A stretch of DNA of 64,000 nt from an uncultured Muribaculaceae bacterium (GCA_910579035.1 CAJTSR010000010.1:1-64000); one strand, 5' to 3'; positions 44,482-53,997 are shown, numbered from the stretch's first letter. A program made the numbers and translations. Notes: generated by a model not told the origin, from the sequence alone.

Positions 44482-45402
44482 TTACTTCTGCGCAGAAAGT
44501 CGTTCGTTTATTATAGTCAATGCCGAATCAAAGGCTGTAGACGGTTCGAGCTTGATAATCGAGTTGTCACGAGCCATCCAAGTAAGTTGTTTTTTAGCAT
44601 ACACCCGCGTGTTCTTGGCTATACGCGCCACGGCTGTATCGTAATCCATCTCCCCCTCGAAATAGGCAAGCATCTCCTTATATCCCACAGTGTTCAGCGA
44701 GTTATACCGTCCTTTGGCAAATGCCCGGCGCGCCTCGGCTTCAAGACCGCTCTCAATCATCACCCCTACCCTCTTGTTGATACGCTCAAAGAGTTCATGG
44801 CGAGGTCTGTCAATCGCGAATTTTATTATTTCAAAAGGTCGGTCTGCAATTTTTCCGGTCCGCAATTTTGAATACGGGCATGCAGCCTCAAGGCTCACTT
44901 CGAGTGCGTGGACTATGCGTCGGGTATTCTGCCGGTCCACGATATCATAATATTCAGGATCGACAATCTGCAATTGGGCCAACACGCCTTCAAGGCCGTG
45001 CTCATTCAAAAGCGACAAACAGTAATTGCGTGTCGCATCGCTTATGGTAGGCATTTCGTCTATACCATTGCACAAGGCATCGATATACATCATCGAGCCT
45101 CCACATACTACCGCCACCCTGTTTTTCAACCAAAGGCCCGGCAGCAGGCTGAGCGCTTCCTGTTCGAAAACTGCCGCGCTGTAATAGTCGCTCAGTTCGA
45201 GAGTGCCGACAAAATGATGATAGGCACGGCTGCGCTCATCTGCCGATGGTGCAGCCGTGCCTATAGGTAAATCTTTGTATATCTGCCTCGAATCCGCAGA
45301 TATCACATCTGTCGCAAAATATTCGGCAAGACGGACTGCAAGTTCTGTTTTTCCTGAGGCCGTAGGCCCGGTAACGACAACGAGTATGTTCGTCTTGCTC
45401 AT
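44482..45402 (-). CDS. miaA: tRNA dimethylallyltransferase
   Basis: 306 residues. It transfers a dimethylallyl group to A37 of tRNAs reading UNN codons. P-loop GPTASGKTELAV near residue 12, SADSRQIYKDLPIGTA with the catalytic aspartate, and GGSMMYIDAL. It lies 14 bases after pepT and abuts rarA on the other strand. Probably the last gene of a lipoprotein-pepT-miaA operon. Confidence 0.95.
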   Translation of the reverse strand: MSKTNILVVVTGPTASGKTELAVRLAEYFATDVISADSRQIYKDLPIGTAAPSADERSRAYHHFVGTLELSDYYSAAVFEQEALSLLPGLWLKNRVAVVCGGSMMYIDALCNGIDEMPTISDATRNYCLSLLNEHGLEGVLAQLQIVDPEYYDIVDRQNTRRIVHALEVSLEAACPYSKLRTGKIADRPFEIIKFAIDRPRHELFERINKRVGVMIESGLEAEARRAFAKGRYNSLNTVGYKEMLAYFEGEMDYDTAVARIAKNTRVYAKKQLTWMARDNSIIKLEPSTAFDSALTIINERLSAQK

Positions 45403-45416
45403 TATCTTTATGCTTA

Positions 45417-46640
45417 TCAGCCTCGTTCTGCCACAAGACGGGCTATCTCGACAATCACTTGCGAGGCTTTTTCCATTGACGGTATGGGCACAAATTCATA
45501 TCGGCCATGGAAATTCAATCCGCCCGCAAATATATTGGGGCAAGGCAGGCCTTTGAAAGAAAGCTGCGCTCCGTCGGTACCGCCTCGTATAGGCTGCACT
45601 TTCGGGGTGATGTCGGCACGGCGCATAGCTTCTTCGGCTATTTCCACTATATACATGGCGGGCTCAATCTTCTCGCGCATATTATAGTACTGGTCCTTTA
45701 TCTCGATTGTGCAGCAGTCAGGGAACTCGTGGTTGATTTTGCGCGCGAGGTGCTCGAGTTCTTTCTTTCGACGCTCAAAGCGGTCGCGGTCGTGATCGCG
45801 TATGATGTAGGTAAGAACAGTCTTCTCCACATTTCCCTCCATCGACACAAGGTGGTAGAAGCCCTCGTAACCTTCGGTATGCTCGGGAGTTTCCCATCGC
45901 GGAAGCATGATTACAAACTGGTTGGCTATACGCATCGAGTTGACCATCTTGTGCTTTGCGTATCCGGGATGCACGTTTCGACCGGCAAAAGAAACTTTTG
46001 CCACGGCAGCATTGAAGTTCTCATACTCGAGTTCGCCAATCTCGCCGCCGTCCATAGTGTAAGCCCAGTCTGCGCCAAAGCGCTGCACATCGAACTTGTG
46101 TGCGCCAAGCCCTATCTCTTCGTCGGGATTGAATGCGATACGAATTTTGCCATGCTTAATTTCCGGGTGCTGCTTAAGATAGTCGACAGCGCTTATTATT
46201 TCGGCAATGCCGGCTTTGTCGTCCGCTCCGAGAAGAGTGTTGCCATCGGTAACTATCAAATCCTGCCCCACGTAGTGCGACAGTTCGGGAAATTCTGTAG
46301 GAGAAAGGACTATTCCGGAAGTCGGATTGAGCAGAATGTCCCCGCCGTCATATTTCTCAACTATGCGCGGCGACACGTGGCGGCCGGAAAGATCAGGCGA
46401 TGTGTCGAGGTGCGCGATAAAACCTACCACAGGGGCATCGGGAGCTCCGTTCGCAGGCAATGTGGCCATAAGGTAGCCGTTTTCATCAAGGCTGATTTCT
46501 TCGAGGCCGAGTTGTTCAAGTTCGGTTTTGAGATGTTCGGCAAAGAACATCTGTCCGGGAGTCGATGGGGTAAGATTCGTAAGTTCGTCGCTTTGCGTGT
46601 CGAACTTCACATATTGCAGGAATCTATCTACTAAATTCAT
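45417..46640 (-). CDS. pepT: Peptidase T (tripeptide aminopeptidase)
   Basis: 407 residues from ATG 46640 (MNLVDRFLQYVKFDTQSDE). An M20 dizinc aminopeptidase. Metal and catalytic motifs: AHLDTSPD (His and general Asp), LGADDKAG (bridging Asp), FNPDEEIGLGAH (Glu-Glu), and the dimerization-domain histidine in FAGRNVHPGYAK; the last histidine is in GGLNFHGRYEF. Cytosolic. It is 14 bases after the upstream lipoprotein gene. Confidence 0.95.
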   Translation of the reverse strand: MNLVDRFLQYVKFDTQSDELTNLTPSTPGQMFFAEHLKTELEQLGLEEISLDENGYLMATLPANGAPDAPVVGFIAHLDTSPDLSGRHVSPRIVEKYDGGDILLNPTSGIVLSPTEFPELSHYVGQDLIVTDGNTLLGADDKAGIAEIISAVDYLKQHPEIKHGKIRIAFNPDEEIGLGAHKFDVQRFGADWAYTMDGGEIGELEYENFNAAVAKVSFAGRNVHPGYAKHKMVNSMRIANQFVIMLPRWETPEHTEGYEGFYHLVSMEGNVEKTVLTYIIRDHDRDRFERRKKELEHLARKINHEFPDCCTIEIKDQYYNMREKIEPAMYIVEIAEEAMRRADITPKVQPIRGGTDGAQLSFKGLPCPNIFAGGLNFHGRYEFVPIPSMEKASQVIVEIARLVAERG

Positions 46641-46654
46641 GGTATGCAGAAATT

Positions 46655-47455
46655 TTACTGTATTATTCGCCAAGGAAGCGCAGCCTTGAGCGTTTTAGTG
46701 TCGTTTTTATCAGTGTAGACGAAGCGATATCCTTCGATGCCGAGCGATTCGAGAACACCTTCGATTAGGCCCCGGCATTCGCCATAGCTGTCGTATTGAG
46801 CGCGCAGCACATTCTGGTATCTTCCGCGCAGGCTGTCCTGAGTCAGATTCGAATATGCGTAGGCATTTGCAAATACAAGTTCGTACTGTGCGAAACCTGC
46901 CTCGAAAGCAAATTCGGCGCTTTCAGCCTTGTAAGCATCGCGATATGCTTCCGCGCGTTTTTCCATAATATTGGCAATGTCGGACTTTACCTGGGCCGGA
47001 TTCAGCTCGCTTGGCTTCATAAAGAAAAGCTTTTTAAGCCGCGAGGCTCCTATTGTGCACTCTTTGCGATCTCCCTGAGGATTTGCAAGGGTTATCTTTA
47101 ACGAACCGTTTTCCGCCGACAAGGTGTTGAGCACGGTGTCGAGGTTTTGGCCGGGGCGCTGCTTTATATAGTAGGCAACCACATATTCAATCAAAGCATC
47201 GGAATAGTCTTCTACGTCGACTATGGTGTCAGCAAAAGTGACAGCCACGTTGAGGGTGCCATCGGCATATGCAACCGACACTGAATCGAGATACATCGGG
47301 CTATTCTCAGCCATATCTGCCATTTCCCCGGCCATACGCTCGCTCTGAGCCACGAGTTCCGACGGCGTGCTGCTTTTTGAAGAGCACCCTGTGAAAGCAG
47401 CAGAGCCAAACAGGGCGGCGGCAGCAAGGAATCCACACAATATTTTCTTATTCAT
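46655..47455 (-). CDS. Lipoprotein of unknown function
   Basis: 266 residues with a lipoprotein signal ending SAAFTGCSS (Cys24). The mature part shows a beta-rich region (VSVAYADGTLNVAVTFAD) and a long helical C-terminal half (IMEKRAEAYRDAYKAESAEFAF). No family recognised. First gene of a run with pepT and miaA; a TACATTTG -7 box lies at 47489-47482, about 27 bases upstream of its ATG, without a well-spaced -33. Confidence 0.75.
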   Translation of the reverse strand: MNKKILCGFLAAAALFGSAAFTGCSSKSSTPSELVAQSERMAGEMADMAENSPMYLDSVSVAYADGTLNVAVTFADTIVDVEDYSDALIEYVVAYYIKQRPGQNLDTVLNTLSAENGSLKITLANPQGDRKECTIGASRLKKLFFMKPSELNPAQVKSDIANIMEKRAEAYRDAYKAESAEFAFEAGFAQYELVFANAYAYSNLTQDSLRGRYQNVLRAQYDSYGECRGLIEGVLESLGIEGYRFVYTDKNDTKTLKAALPWRIIQ

Positions 47456-47509
47456 AATGAATGTATTTTGGTTTAATCAGACAAATGTACGTATATTTTT
47501 CCAAATACG

Positions 47510-47965
47510 CTATACCGGAATTTTAATGCACAGTTTGCGGTGGCGTCCCAATCCGATATTAGGCGCGTGAGCGTCTGATGGAAAGAATACTGCCATCTGC
47601 CCTACTTTGATATGCAACAGGCTATGAGCCGGATCGCCGAAAAATTCGATGTCGCCGGATTCGTCATACGGCTGACGGGAATGCTTCAATCCCGAAGTGG
47701 GCGCCCAACCTATGGTTTCGGTGCTTTTAAGCGGCACGTGGATATCGATATAGCGTCGGTGGGATTCGAGGGAGGCTTTCTCTCGCGGTATCAACGCCGT
47801 ATCCTCCACTTTTACAAACACCTCGCCAGCCGGAGTGTCGCCAATGGCATATCTGCCGGGTATAAAGTCGTCATCGATATGCGCCTGCAGCCAATCAATG
47901 GCCATGGCAAGACCGGCCGACATAGACGCATAGCGCGCACTATCCGAAATATGGCACAATATCAT
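47510..47965 (-). CDS. YhcH/YjgK/YiaL family protein
   Basis: 151 residues of the cupin-like YhcH family, some members of which act in sialic-acid metabolism as anomerases. Family landmarks are the HRRYIDIHVPLKSTETIGW segment near residue 69, FFGDPAHSLLHIKVGQMAVFFPSDAHAPN, and a final KLCIKIPV. The histidines in these segments fit the metal site of the family. Start overlaps the tdk stop by 4 bases (ATGA). No sugar genes are adjacent, so the substrate is open. Confidence 0.88.
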   Translation of the reverse strand: MILCHISDSARYASMSAGLAMAIDWLQAHIDDDFIPGRYAIGDTPAGEVFVKVEDTALIPREKASLESHRRYIDIHVPLKSTETIGWAPTSGLKHSRQPYDESGDIEFFGDPAHSLLHIKVGQMAVFFPSDAHAPNIGLGRHRKLCIKIPV

Positions 47966-48639
47966 TCAGCACTCCCCCTTTCCGCACATACCTCAAGGTT
48001 TGCACAATCGTCGTCAAATTCAAACGGCAGCACCGAACGCTTTGCTTGTTCTATCCTCTTGTTGCGCCAGCATTTCCTGCATACCGCCACATAGCGGTCA
48101 TTGCCGCCGATTTCTACCTGCGCGCCTTCCTCTACTATATTACCCGAGGAGTCAATGCGCGCGTTTATAATTGTTTTATGACCGCAATTGCAGGTGGACT
48201 TTATCTCGTCGATAGTGTCTGCTATCTCGAACAAGCGGCGCGAACCTTCAAACAGATGGCTTTGGAAGTCGGTACGCAGTCCATAGCATATCACATTGCT
48301 GCCAAAGTCGTCAACAATGCGCGACAGCTGGTCGACTTGTGCTGCGGAAAGGAACTGAGCCTCGTCGATAAGGAACCAGTCAACGAGCCTGCCATTCTTG
48401 CGGTACAGCTCGAGTGCAAGTTCGTATAGATTGGTGGTGGCATATATCCACAAGCATTCACGCTCTATGCCGATACGCGAGCGTATCACATTTTTATTTT
48501 CGCGAGTGTCTATAACGGGCTTCATACAGATATAATCCATATGCCGCTCTTCAAAGTTATATGCCGTTGTAAGCAGAAGGGCCGTCTTGGCCGAACCCAT
48601 GGTGCCATAACGAAAGTATAGTTTACCTTTCCTATTCAT
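47962..48639 (-). CDS. tdk: Thymidine kinase (TK1 type)
   Basis: 225 residues. Phosphorylates thymidine for salvage. The P-loop reads YGTMGSAKTALLL, with alanine where the usual glycine precedes GKT/S; the lysine and threonine are kept. The catalytic glutamate lies in DEAQFL. A zinc ribbon is supplied by CNCGH and CRKCW, and the lasso region precedes it. It is followed by yhcH in an overlapping frame. The unusual P-loop may lower confidence in strict thymidine specificity, but the rest of the protein is typical. Confidence 0.88.
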   Translation of the reverse strand: MNRKGKLYFRYGTMGSAKTALLLTTAYNFEERHMDYICMKPVIDTRENKNVIRSRIGIERECLWIYATTNLYELALELYRKNGRLVDWFLIDEAQFLSAAQVDQLSRIVDDFGSNVICYGLRTDFQSHLFEGSRRLFEIADTIDEIKSTCNCGHKTIINARIDSSGNIVEEGAQVEIGGNDRYVAVCRKCWRNKRIEQAKRSVLPFEFDDDCANLEVCAERGSAE

Positions 48640-48773
48640 AAATTATATTCCCATAACAAATGGGTGCGTTATCGAGCCTCAAAATTAGCTACAAAAAACC
48701 GAATAACCGAAATTTTCACGCCCTATTTATCAACATTCAATTATATGTCGATTATTGGACGCCATATAATAAA

Positions 48774-48799
48774 GGAGTGCCGCTGATCAGCGGCACTCC
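48774..48799. repeat. 26-bp perfect palindrome in the tdk-bioA intergenic region
   Basis: GGAGTGCCGCTGATCAGCGG plus CACTCC reads the same on both strands with no unpaired loop base. It stands alone in a 465-base gap between divergent genes, with a modest T/A-rich flank on the minus side. No gene whose end it would mark was found. The remaining gap 48640-49069 shows only scattered -7-like boxes and no supportable gene. Confidence 0.8.
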
Positions 48800-49070
48800 C
48801 GACGTTGTTTTACAGTTATATGTGTGTTTTATAGATAATTGCGGCAAACAAATTTAATGTTTGCAAGTGCTTTTATAGTTGAAATGTATGTGTTTCTTTA
48901 GGTATTGAGGTTAACCGGATTTTTCGGTACTGCAAAGTAAGTTATAATTTTTCAATCACAGGCCAAGACTAAACACAAATTACATATCATTAACACATTT
49001 TCAGCATCTATATTTATGTGTGGAGAAGCGTAAAGGCTATTTGGCAAAGCCTTAAACTGTCAATGTCACA

Positions 49071-49100
49071 TTGTAATCTTGGAAATTGTGCTTAATTTTG
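49071..49100 (+). promoter_or_regulatory. Promoter of bioA-bioF, probably leaderless
   Basis: TTG (49071-49073), 19 bases, TAATTTTG (49093-49100). The bioA ATG begins at 49105, only four bases after the -7 box, so transcription should start at or beside the start codon. Confidence 0.65.
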
Positions 49101-49104
49101 CATT

Positions 49105-50403
49105 ATGGAACAAGACAACATACTGCACGATGCTTGGGATCGCGAGCATCTTTGGCATCCATATACATCAACAATCGACCCTCTGCCTACCTACAAGGTA
49201 GAATCGTGTCGCGGAGCAAGCATATTTTTGGCCGACGGCACTGAACTAATCGACGGAATGTCATCTTGGTGGTGCGCCATACACGGCTACAACAACGAAC
49301 GCATCAATAAAGCCGCAACCAGCCAGATTAACAAAATGAGCCACGTGATGTTTGGCGGACTCACACACGAGCCCGCTATCGAGCTTGGCAAACTGCTGCT
49401 TGAAATGGCGCCGCCGTGTATGCACAATATCTTTTATGCCGATTCCGGCTCTGTCGCCGTGGAGGTGGCAATGAAAATGGCGGTTCAGGCGGCTATTTCA
49501 GCCTCTGGCAGTCACAAGAAGACTAATTTCGCCACAATCAGGAGTGGTTACCATGGCGACACGTGGAATGCGATGAGTGTCTGCGACCCTGTGACAGGAA
49601 TGCACGGAGCCTTCGGGCAGGCTCTTCCTGTCCGTTTCTTCGTGCCGCAACCTCGTTCCCGCTTTGACGGTGACTGGGACGAGTCCGATATAAAGCCTCT
49701 TGCAGACCTTCTTGAAGAAAAAGCAGACGAAATAGCGGCAGTGATACTCGAGCCTGTGGTGCAAGGCGCAGGCGGGATGTGGTTTTACCACCCTGAATAT
49801 CTACGAGAAGCCCGAAAGCTATGTGACAAGTACGATGTGCTTCTCATATTCGATGAAATAGCCACAGGATTTTGGCGCACCGGCAAGGCTTTTGCATGGG
49901 AGCATGCAGGTGTCTGCCCCGACATTATGTGCATAGGCAAGGGCCTGACTGCAGGCTATCTCACTATGAGCGCTGTGCTTACCACCCGCGCCGTGGCCGA
50001 CACCATATCGCGAGGCGAAGCGGGCGTACTGATGCACGGGCCGACTTTTATGGCCAACCCTCTTGCATGCGCCATAGCCATAGAGTCGGCCAAAATGTTG
50101 CGAGAAAACGACATGAAAGCCGTAGTGGGGAATATCGAATCTATTCTGAAAGAGGAATTGGCTCAGGCATCTGCCATACCCGGCGTAGCGGACATTAGGG
50201 TGCTTGGCTCGATAGGAGTGGTGGAAATGAAACGTCCTGTCGATGTAAGCCGATTCCAAGTAGAATGCGTGCGCCAAGGCGTGTGGATTCGTCCTTTCGG
50301 CAAGAATGTATATCTGATGCCGCCCTACGTTATAACTCTCGAATCTTTGCGCACACTCTGCCGCCGAATGCTTGCCATAATCAGAGATGAGAAAAATTAT
50401 TGA
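49105..50403 (+). CDS. bioA: Adenosylmethionine-8-amino-7-oxononanoate aminotransferase
   Basis: 432 residues. A PLP aminotransferase that makes 7,8-diaminopelargonate (DAPA) in biotin synthesis, using SAM as amino donor. It begins WDREHLWHPYTS, with the BioA-typical SSWWCAIHGY, the cofactor loop YADSGSVAVEVAMK, DEIATGFWRTG, and the Schiff-base lysine in CIGKGLTAGY. Overlaps bioF by 17 bases. bioD and bioC were not found nearby, and bioB is at 15110. Confidence 0.95.
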   Translation: MEQDNILHDAWDREHLWHPYTSTIDPLPTYKVESCRGASIFLADGTELIDGMSSWWCAIHGYNNERINKAATSQINKMSHVMFGGLTHEPAIELGKLLLEMAPPCMHNIFYADSGSVAVEVAMKMAVQAAISASGSHKKTNFATIRSGYHGDTWNAMSVCDPVTGMHGAFGQALPVRFFVPQPRSRFDGDWDESDIKPLADLLEEKADEIAAVILEPVVQGAGGMWFYHPEYLREARKLCDKYDVLLIFDEIATGFWRTGKAFAWEHAGVCPDIMCIGKGLTAGYLTMSAVLTTRAVADTISRGEAGVLMHGPTFMANPLACAIAIESAKMLRENDMKAVVGNIESILKEELAQASAIPGVADIRVLGSIGVVEMKRPVDVSRFQVECVRQGVWIRPFGKNVYLMPPYVITLESLRTLCRRMLAIIRDEKNY

Positions 50404-51517
50404 ATCGACACTTAATGCACTTGATGCAGCTGGCAATATACGTCGGCTGCCGAATCAACTCGTCGACAAGAGAACCGTTGATTTAAGCTCAAACGACTAT
50501 CTGGGGCTTGCTTCCGACAAAGATCTTCAGCTTGGCTTTGAAGAGTCCGGGATATGGCGAAGTTCTTCTATGTCGGCATCCGCATCGCGCCTGCTTGCGC
50601 ACCGGCAATCCGAATTTGTATCGCTTGAAAACAAACTTGCACAGGCATACGGGCGCACTGCCCTGCTCTTCAACAGCGGATATCACGCAAACACGGGTAT
50701 GGTATCGGCGCTTGGGGCGATACCCGGAGCCTATATATTAGCCGACAAGCTCGTTCACGCAAGTATAATCGACGGCATAAAATTGTCTGGCGCCCCATTC
50801 GCAAGATTCAGGCATAACGACTATGGCCATCTCGAACGGCTTGCCTCGAAAGTGGCACGAGATTACCCGTATATAATTATAATTGCCGAAAGCATATACA
50901 GCATGGACGGCGACAGGGCTGATATCGAGGCACTGGTATCTGTAAAACGGAAGTTTCCGGAGTCTGTCCTATATATTGATGAAGCACATGCTGTAGGGGT
51001 TGAAGGTCCGGCCGGACTCGGCCTTGCCAAAGCGTCGCCATCGTTCAGCGATATCGACATTGTGGTAGGCACTTTCGGGAAAGCTCTTGCTTCAACGGGC
51101 GCTTTTGCCATACTGGATACCTATATGCGCGATTTTATGGTAAATAAAGCACGAAGCCTTATCTTTTCCACCGCGATACCGCCGATAAATGCGGCCTGGA
51201 CAGAATATGTGTTCACCCGCGCTTTGGAGATGGACGACCGCCGCGAACGGCTCCGCAAGTTATCTGCCCGCTTAGCCCAAATCATACCCTCGTCTGATTG
51301 CAGCCAAAAGCCCAGCCATATCCGACCTCTTCTTGTAGGCGATCCCAAACAAGCGGTAAACTTATCGCAAAAACTCGCTGCAGAGGGCTTTGACGTGCTT
51401 CCGATACGGACGCCCACCGTTCCTCCTGGCACCGACCGACTGAGATTCAGCCTGTCGGCAAGCCTCGGCGAACACGAATTAGACCGACTCTCACACTCAC
51501 TTAAAAGAATACTATAA
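50387..51517 (+). CDS. bioF: 8-amino-7-oxononanoate synthase
   Basis: 376 residues. A PLP alpha-oxoamine synthase joining pimeloyl-thioester and alanine. Landmarks: SSNDYLGLASD, SASRLLAHRQSEFVSLENKLA, FNSGYHANTG, DEAHAVGVEGPAGLG, and the Schiff-base lysine in GTFGKALASTGAF. The start lies within the end of bioA, implying translational coupling. It is directly followed by the nuclease gene (51518), so transcription may continue. Confidence 0.94.
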   Translation: MRKIIESTLNALDAAGNIRRLPNQLVDKRTVDLSSNDYLGLASDKDLQLGFEESGIWRSSSMSASASRLLAHRQSEFVSLENKLAQAYGRTALLFNSGYHANTGMVSALGAIPGAYILADKLVHASIIDGIKLSGAPFARFRHNDYGHLERLASKVARDYPYIIIIAESIYSMDGDRADIEALVSVKRKFPESVLYIDEAHAVGVEGPAGLGLAKASPSFSDIDIVVGTFGKALASTGAFAILDTYMRDFMVNKARSLIFSTAIPPINAAWTEYVFTRALEMDDRRERLRKLSARLAQIIPSSDCSQKPSHIRPLLVGDPKQAVNLSQKLAAEGFDVLPIRTPTVPPGTDRLRFSLSASLGEHELDRLSHSLKRIL

Positions 51518-52396
51518 ATGGCAGGAAAACGAAATACATACCGCCAACGCCGAGCCAAAAGACCGAAAAAAATGACAGCTCACGCTCGGGCCGTGCTTAT
51601 TGTCACACTTGCTACCGCCGCAACCTTTGCAGCCTTAGCTTGCTGCGGCCATCAATTCAATAAAAGCGAAGAGGCCCGTTACGAAGCCGGACGGCCACAT
51701 TCAGTCTGTCTTTTGAATGTGGAGTTACCCGATGAAACGCCTGAGATAAAGCTTGCATATAACGGTTTCGATGTATCCTTCAATCCGTCGCACCACCAGC
51801 CCAACTACAGCGCGTGGGAGCTTACAGCAGAAAAAGCGAACGGACAATTACCCCGAAAATCAAAATTCGCGCCGGACAACGATGTGTATGGCTGCGCGAC
51901 TCTTGAGGATTACCGTAATTCAGGCTTTGACAGAGGCCATATGGTTCCGGCTGGCGATATGAAGTGGGATATAAACGCCATGGAGGATTCCCACCTGTTG
52001 ACCAATATATGTCCTCAGGACCACGCCCTGAACGGAGGACGATGGGCATCACTCGAAAACAAATGCCGGGAATGGGTTCAGCGCGACAGCCTGCTCGTCA
52101 TCATCTGCGGCCCCATTCTTTCCGACCGTATGCCACGGACAATAGGGCGCTCAGCCATTAGCGTGCCGGAGCGTTTTTTTAAAGTAATATTCGCACCATA
52201 CGCAAATCCGCCTCGGGCAATAGGGTTCATTATGCCAAACTCGGCCCCGCAGGAAGGCCTCGAAAGCCTTGCTGTAAGCGTCGACAATGTTGAAGAAATA
52301 ACAGGATTCGATTTCTTCTCGTGCCTTCCCGACGACATAGAATCCGAAGTAGAATCACAAGTCAACTACAGAATATGGAACCGACGCAAACGATGA
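51518..52396 (+). CDS. Membrane-anchored or exported DNA/RNA non-specific endonuclease
   Basis: 292 residues. A very basic N-terminus (KRNTYRQRRAKRPKK) is followed by one hydrophobic helix (about 23-42), giving an anchor or uncleaved signal. The NUC1-type nuclease domain follows: catalytic histidine in FDRGHMVPAGDM, the metal-binding asparagine region LTNICPQDHALNGGRWASLE, and FKVIFAP. Such enzymes degrade nucleic acid in the periplasm or outside the cell. The gene abuts bioF and overlaps mnmE (ATGA), so it is embedded in a housekeeping run. Confidence 0.88.
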   Translation: MAGKRNTYRQRRAKRPKKMTAHARAVLIVTLATAATFAALACCGHQFNKSEEARYEAGRPHSVCLLNVELPDETPEIKLAYNGFDVSFNPSHHQPNYSAWELTAEKANGQLPRKSKFAPDNDVYGCATLEDYRNSGFDRGHMVPAGDMKWDINAMEDSHLLTNICPQDHALNGGRWASLENKCREWVQRDSLLVIICGPILSDRMPRTIGRSAISVPERFFKVIFAPYANPPRAIGFIMPNSAPQEGLESLAVSVDNVEEITGFDFFSCLPDDIESEVESQVNYRIWNRRKR

Positions 52397-53772
52397 CAGG
52401 AAATATCTACGGTTTCGACGACACCATATGCGCCATATCTACCCCACCCGGCGTAGGAGGCATAGCGGTAGCACGCATATGCGGCCAAGATGCTATAAAT
52501 ATAACGGATAAAATATGGCAGGGTAAGCGGCTTTCCGATGCCAAGTCACACACCGCGCACCTGGGCACGATACTTGCGCCGGACGGCAGCACCCTTGACG
52601 AAGGTGTTGCGACAGTTTTCCGCGCACCTCGTTCATACACAGGACAAGACACGGTTGAAATAAGCGTACACGGCTCCCGATGGATTCAGCGGGAATTAAT
52701 ATCGGCACTCGTGGCGGCCGGAGCACGGCCTGCAGAACCGGGCGAATTTACCCGCAGGGCTTTCGCTGCCGGACGCTTCGACCTATCAGAAGCCGAAGCG
52801 GTAGCAGACCTCATAGCATCATCATCGAAAGCCGCGCACCGACTGGCCATAAACCAGATGCGAGGCTCTGTGTCAAAACAGCTCGAATCACTCCGTAAGC
52901 AGCTTGTTGAACTTGCATCGCTGCTCGAACTCGAACTCGATTTCTCGGAAGAAGATCTTGAATTTGCCTCCCGCACCCACCTTGTCGAACTGGCTGAGGC
53001 CGTCGGCTCCGAAATATCGCGTCTTACCAAAACATATCGAACCGGCACTGCCATCAAGGAAGGAATCCCTGTAGCTATAATAGGCCACACGAATGCAGGA
53101 AAATCCTCATTGCTCAACGCCCTTGTAGGCGACGAACGCGCAATAGTAAGCGAAATCCACGGCACCACACGCGACATCGTGGAAGACCGCATAGAACTCG
53201 GCAGCTATCTTATCCGACTTCAAGACACAGCCGGACTCCGCCAAGACACCGACGACACCATCGAGCGCATTGGCATCGAGCGCTCCATCAATGCAGCCGT
53301 CAAGGCCGAAATAATAATATATCTGATCGATGCCTCATCTCCGGCAACTCAGGCTGAAGTCGAGGCAGAACTCACGGGGGCAAATACCGAAAGAATAATA
53401 TATGCCATAAACAAAACAGATCTTTGCCGGAACACCCCTGCCCTGCCCCATAACGCGCAACCCATAGAGCTGTCAATAAAAAACGCCACAGGACTCGACA
53501 CTCTCCGCAATGCCATTATACAAAAAATCGAAGACTTTGCAGGAGGAGCCAATGCCGACCTGTTGATAACCAACGCCCGCCAAGCCGCTGCACTCGAGGC
53601 CGCGTCGAACTCCAACCGCGCACTCCTCGCAGCCCTGCGCTCAGGCATACCCGCCGACCTCGTAGCCCAAGACCTCCGCGAAACCCTCCACCATCTCGCC
53701 ACCGTCACCGGCTCCGTCACCACCCCGGAAATCCTCGCAACCATCTTCTCCCGTTTCTGCATCGGAAAGTAG
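52393..53772 (+). CDS. mnmE: tRNA modification GTPase MnmE
   Basis: 459 residues from the ATG overlapping the nuclease stop; MTGNIYGFDDTICAIS is the family start, although the frame is open to 52321. With MnmG it modifies U34 of tRNAs. Order: N-terminal folate-binding domain, helical domain, G domain with GHTNAGKSSLLNAL, TTRDIVED, DTAGLRQ and NKTD, and the C-terminal invariant CIGK. A clear terminator follows; the second mobile element lies beyond it. Confidence 0.95.
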   Translation: MTGNIYGFDDTICAISTPPGVGGIAVARICGQDAINITDKIWQGKRLSDAKSHTAHLGTILAPDGSTLDEGVATVFRAPRSYTGQDTVEISVHGSRWIQRELISALVAAGARPAEPGEFTRRAFAAGRFDLSEAEAVADLIASSSKAAHRLAINQMRGSVSKQLESLRKQLVELASLLELELDFSEEDLEFASRTHLVELAEAVGSEISRLTKTYRTGTAIKEGIPVAIIGHTNAGKSSLLNALVGDERAIVSEIHGTTRDIVEDRIELGSYLIRLQDTAGLRQDTDDTIERIGIERSINAAVKAEIIIYLIDASSPATQAEVEAELTGANTERIIYAINKTDLCRNTPALPHNAQPIELSIKNATGLDTLRNAIIQKIEDFAGGANADLLITNARQAAALEAASNSNRALLAALRSGIPADLVAQDLRETLHHLATVTGSVTTPEILATIFSRFCIGK

Positions 53773-53812
53773 ATGATTGTCACCATTTGGTGATAAATGG
53801 CATAAACTATTG

Positions 53813-53842
53813 AAAAGTCGCTCGTTATCGGGCGACTTTTTT
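53813..53842 (+). terminator. Terminator after mnmE
   Basis: AAAAGTCGC (53813-53821) pairs with GCGACTTTT (53832-53840), followed by further T. It separates mnmE from the mobile element; an additional small hairpin CACCATTTGGTG lies at 53781-53792. Confidence 0.8.
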
Positions 53843-53956
53843 CGTGCTTACTGCTCAATAAAACCACATTTCACCCCTTTTCACCTGCTTTTTTGTACCC
53901 GATTTGTAGCGAATAGCCATGAGCCGCAATCGGGAAACGAAAGGTTATGGACGATG

Positions 53957-53986
53957 TTTACGTAGATTTACGTCGGTTTACGCCCA
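53957..53986 (+). repeat. Three 10-bp direct repeats (TTTACG)
   Basis: TTTACGTAGA, TTTACGTCGG and TTTACGCCCA follow one another with exact 10-base period at 53957, 53967 and 53977. They precede the four-HTH regulator gene and look like a phased operator or iteron cluster. Confidence 0.75.
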
Positions 53987-53997
53987 TATACACTTTC

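Noticed and set aside
48660..48857. 65-codon frame upstream of the palindrome between tdk and bioA
   Set aside because: No promoter, no protein character, and it crosses the perfect palindrome.
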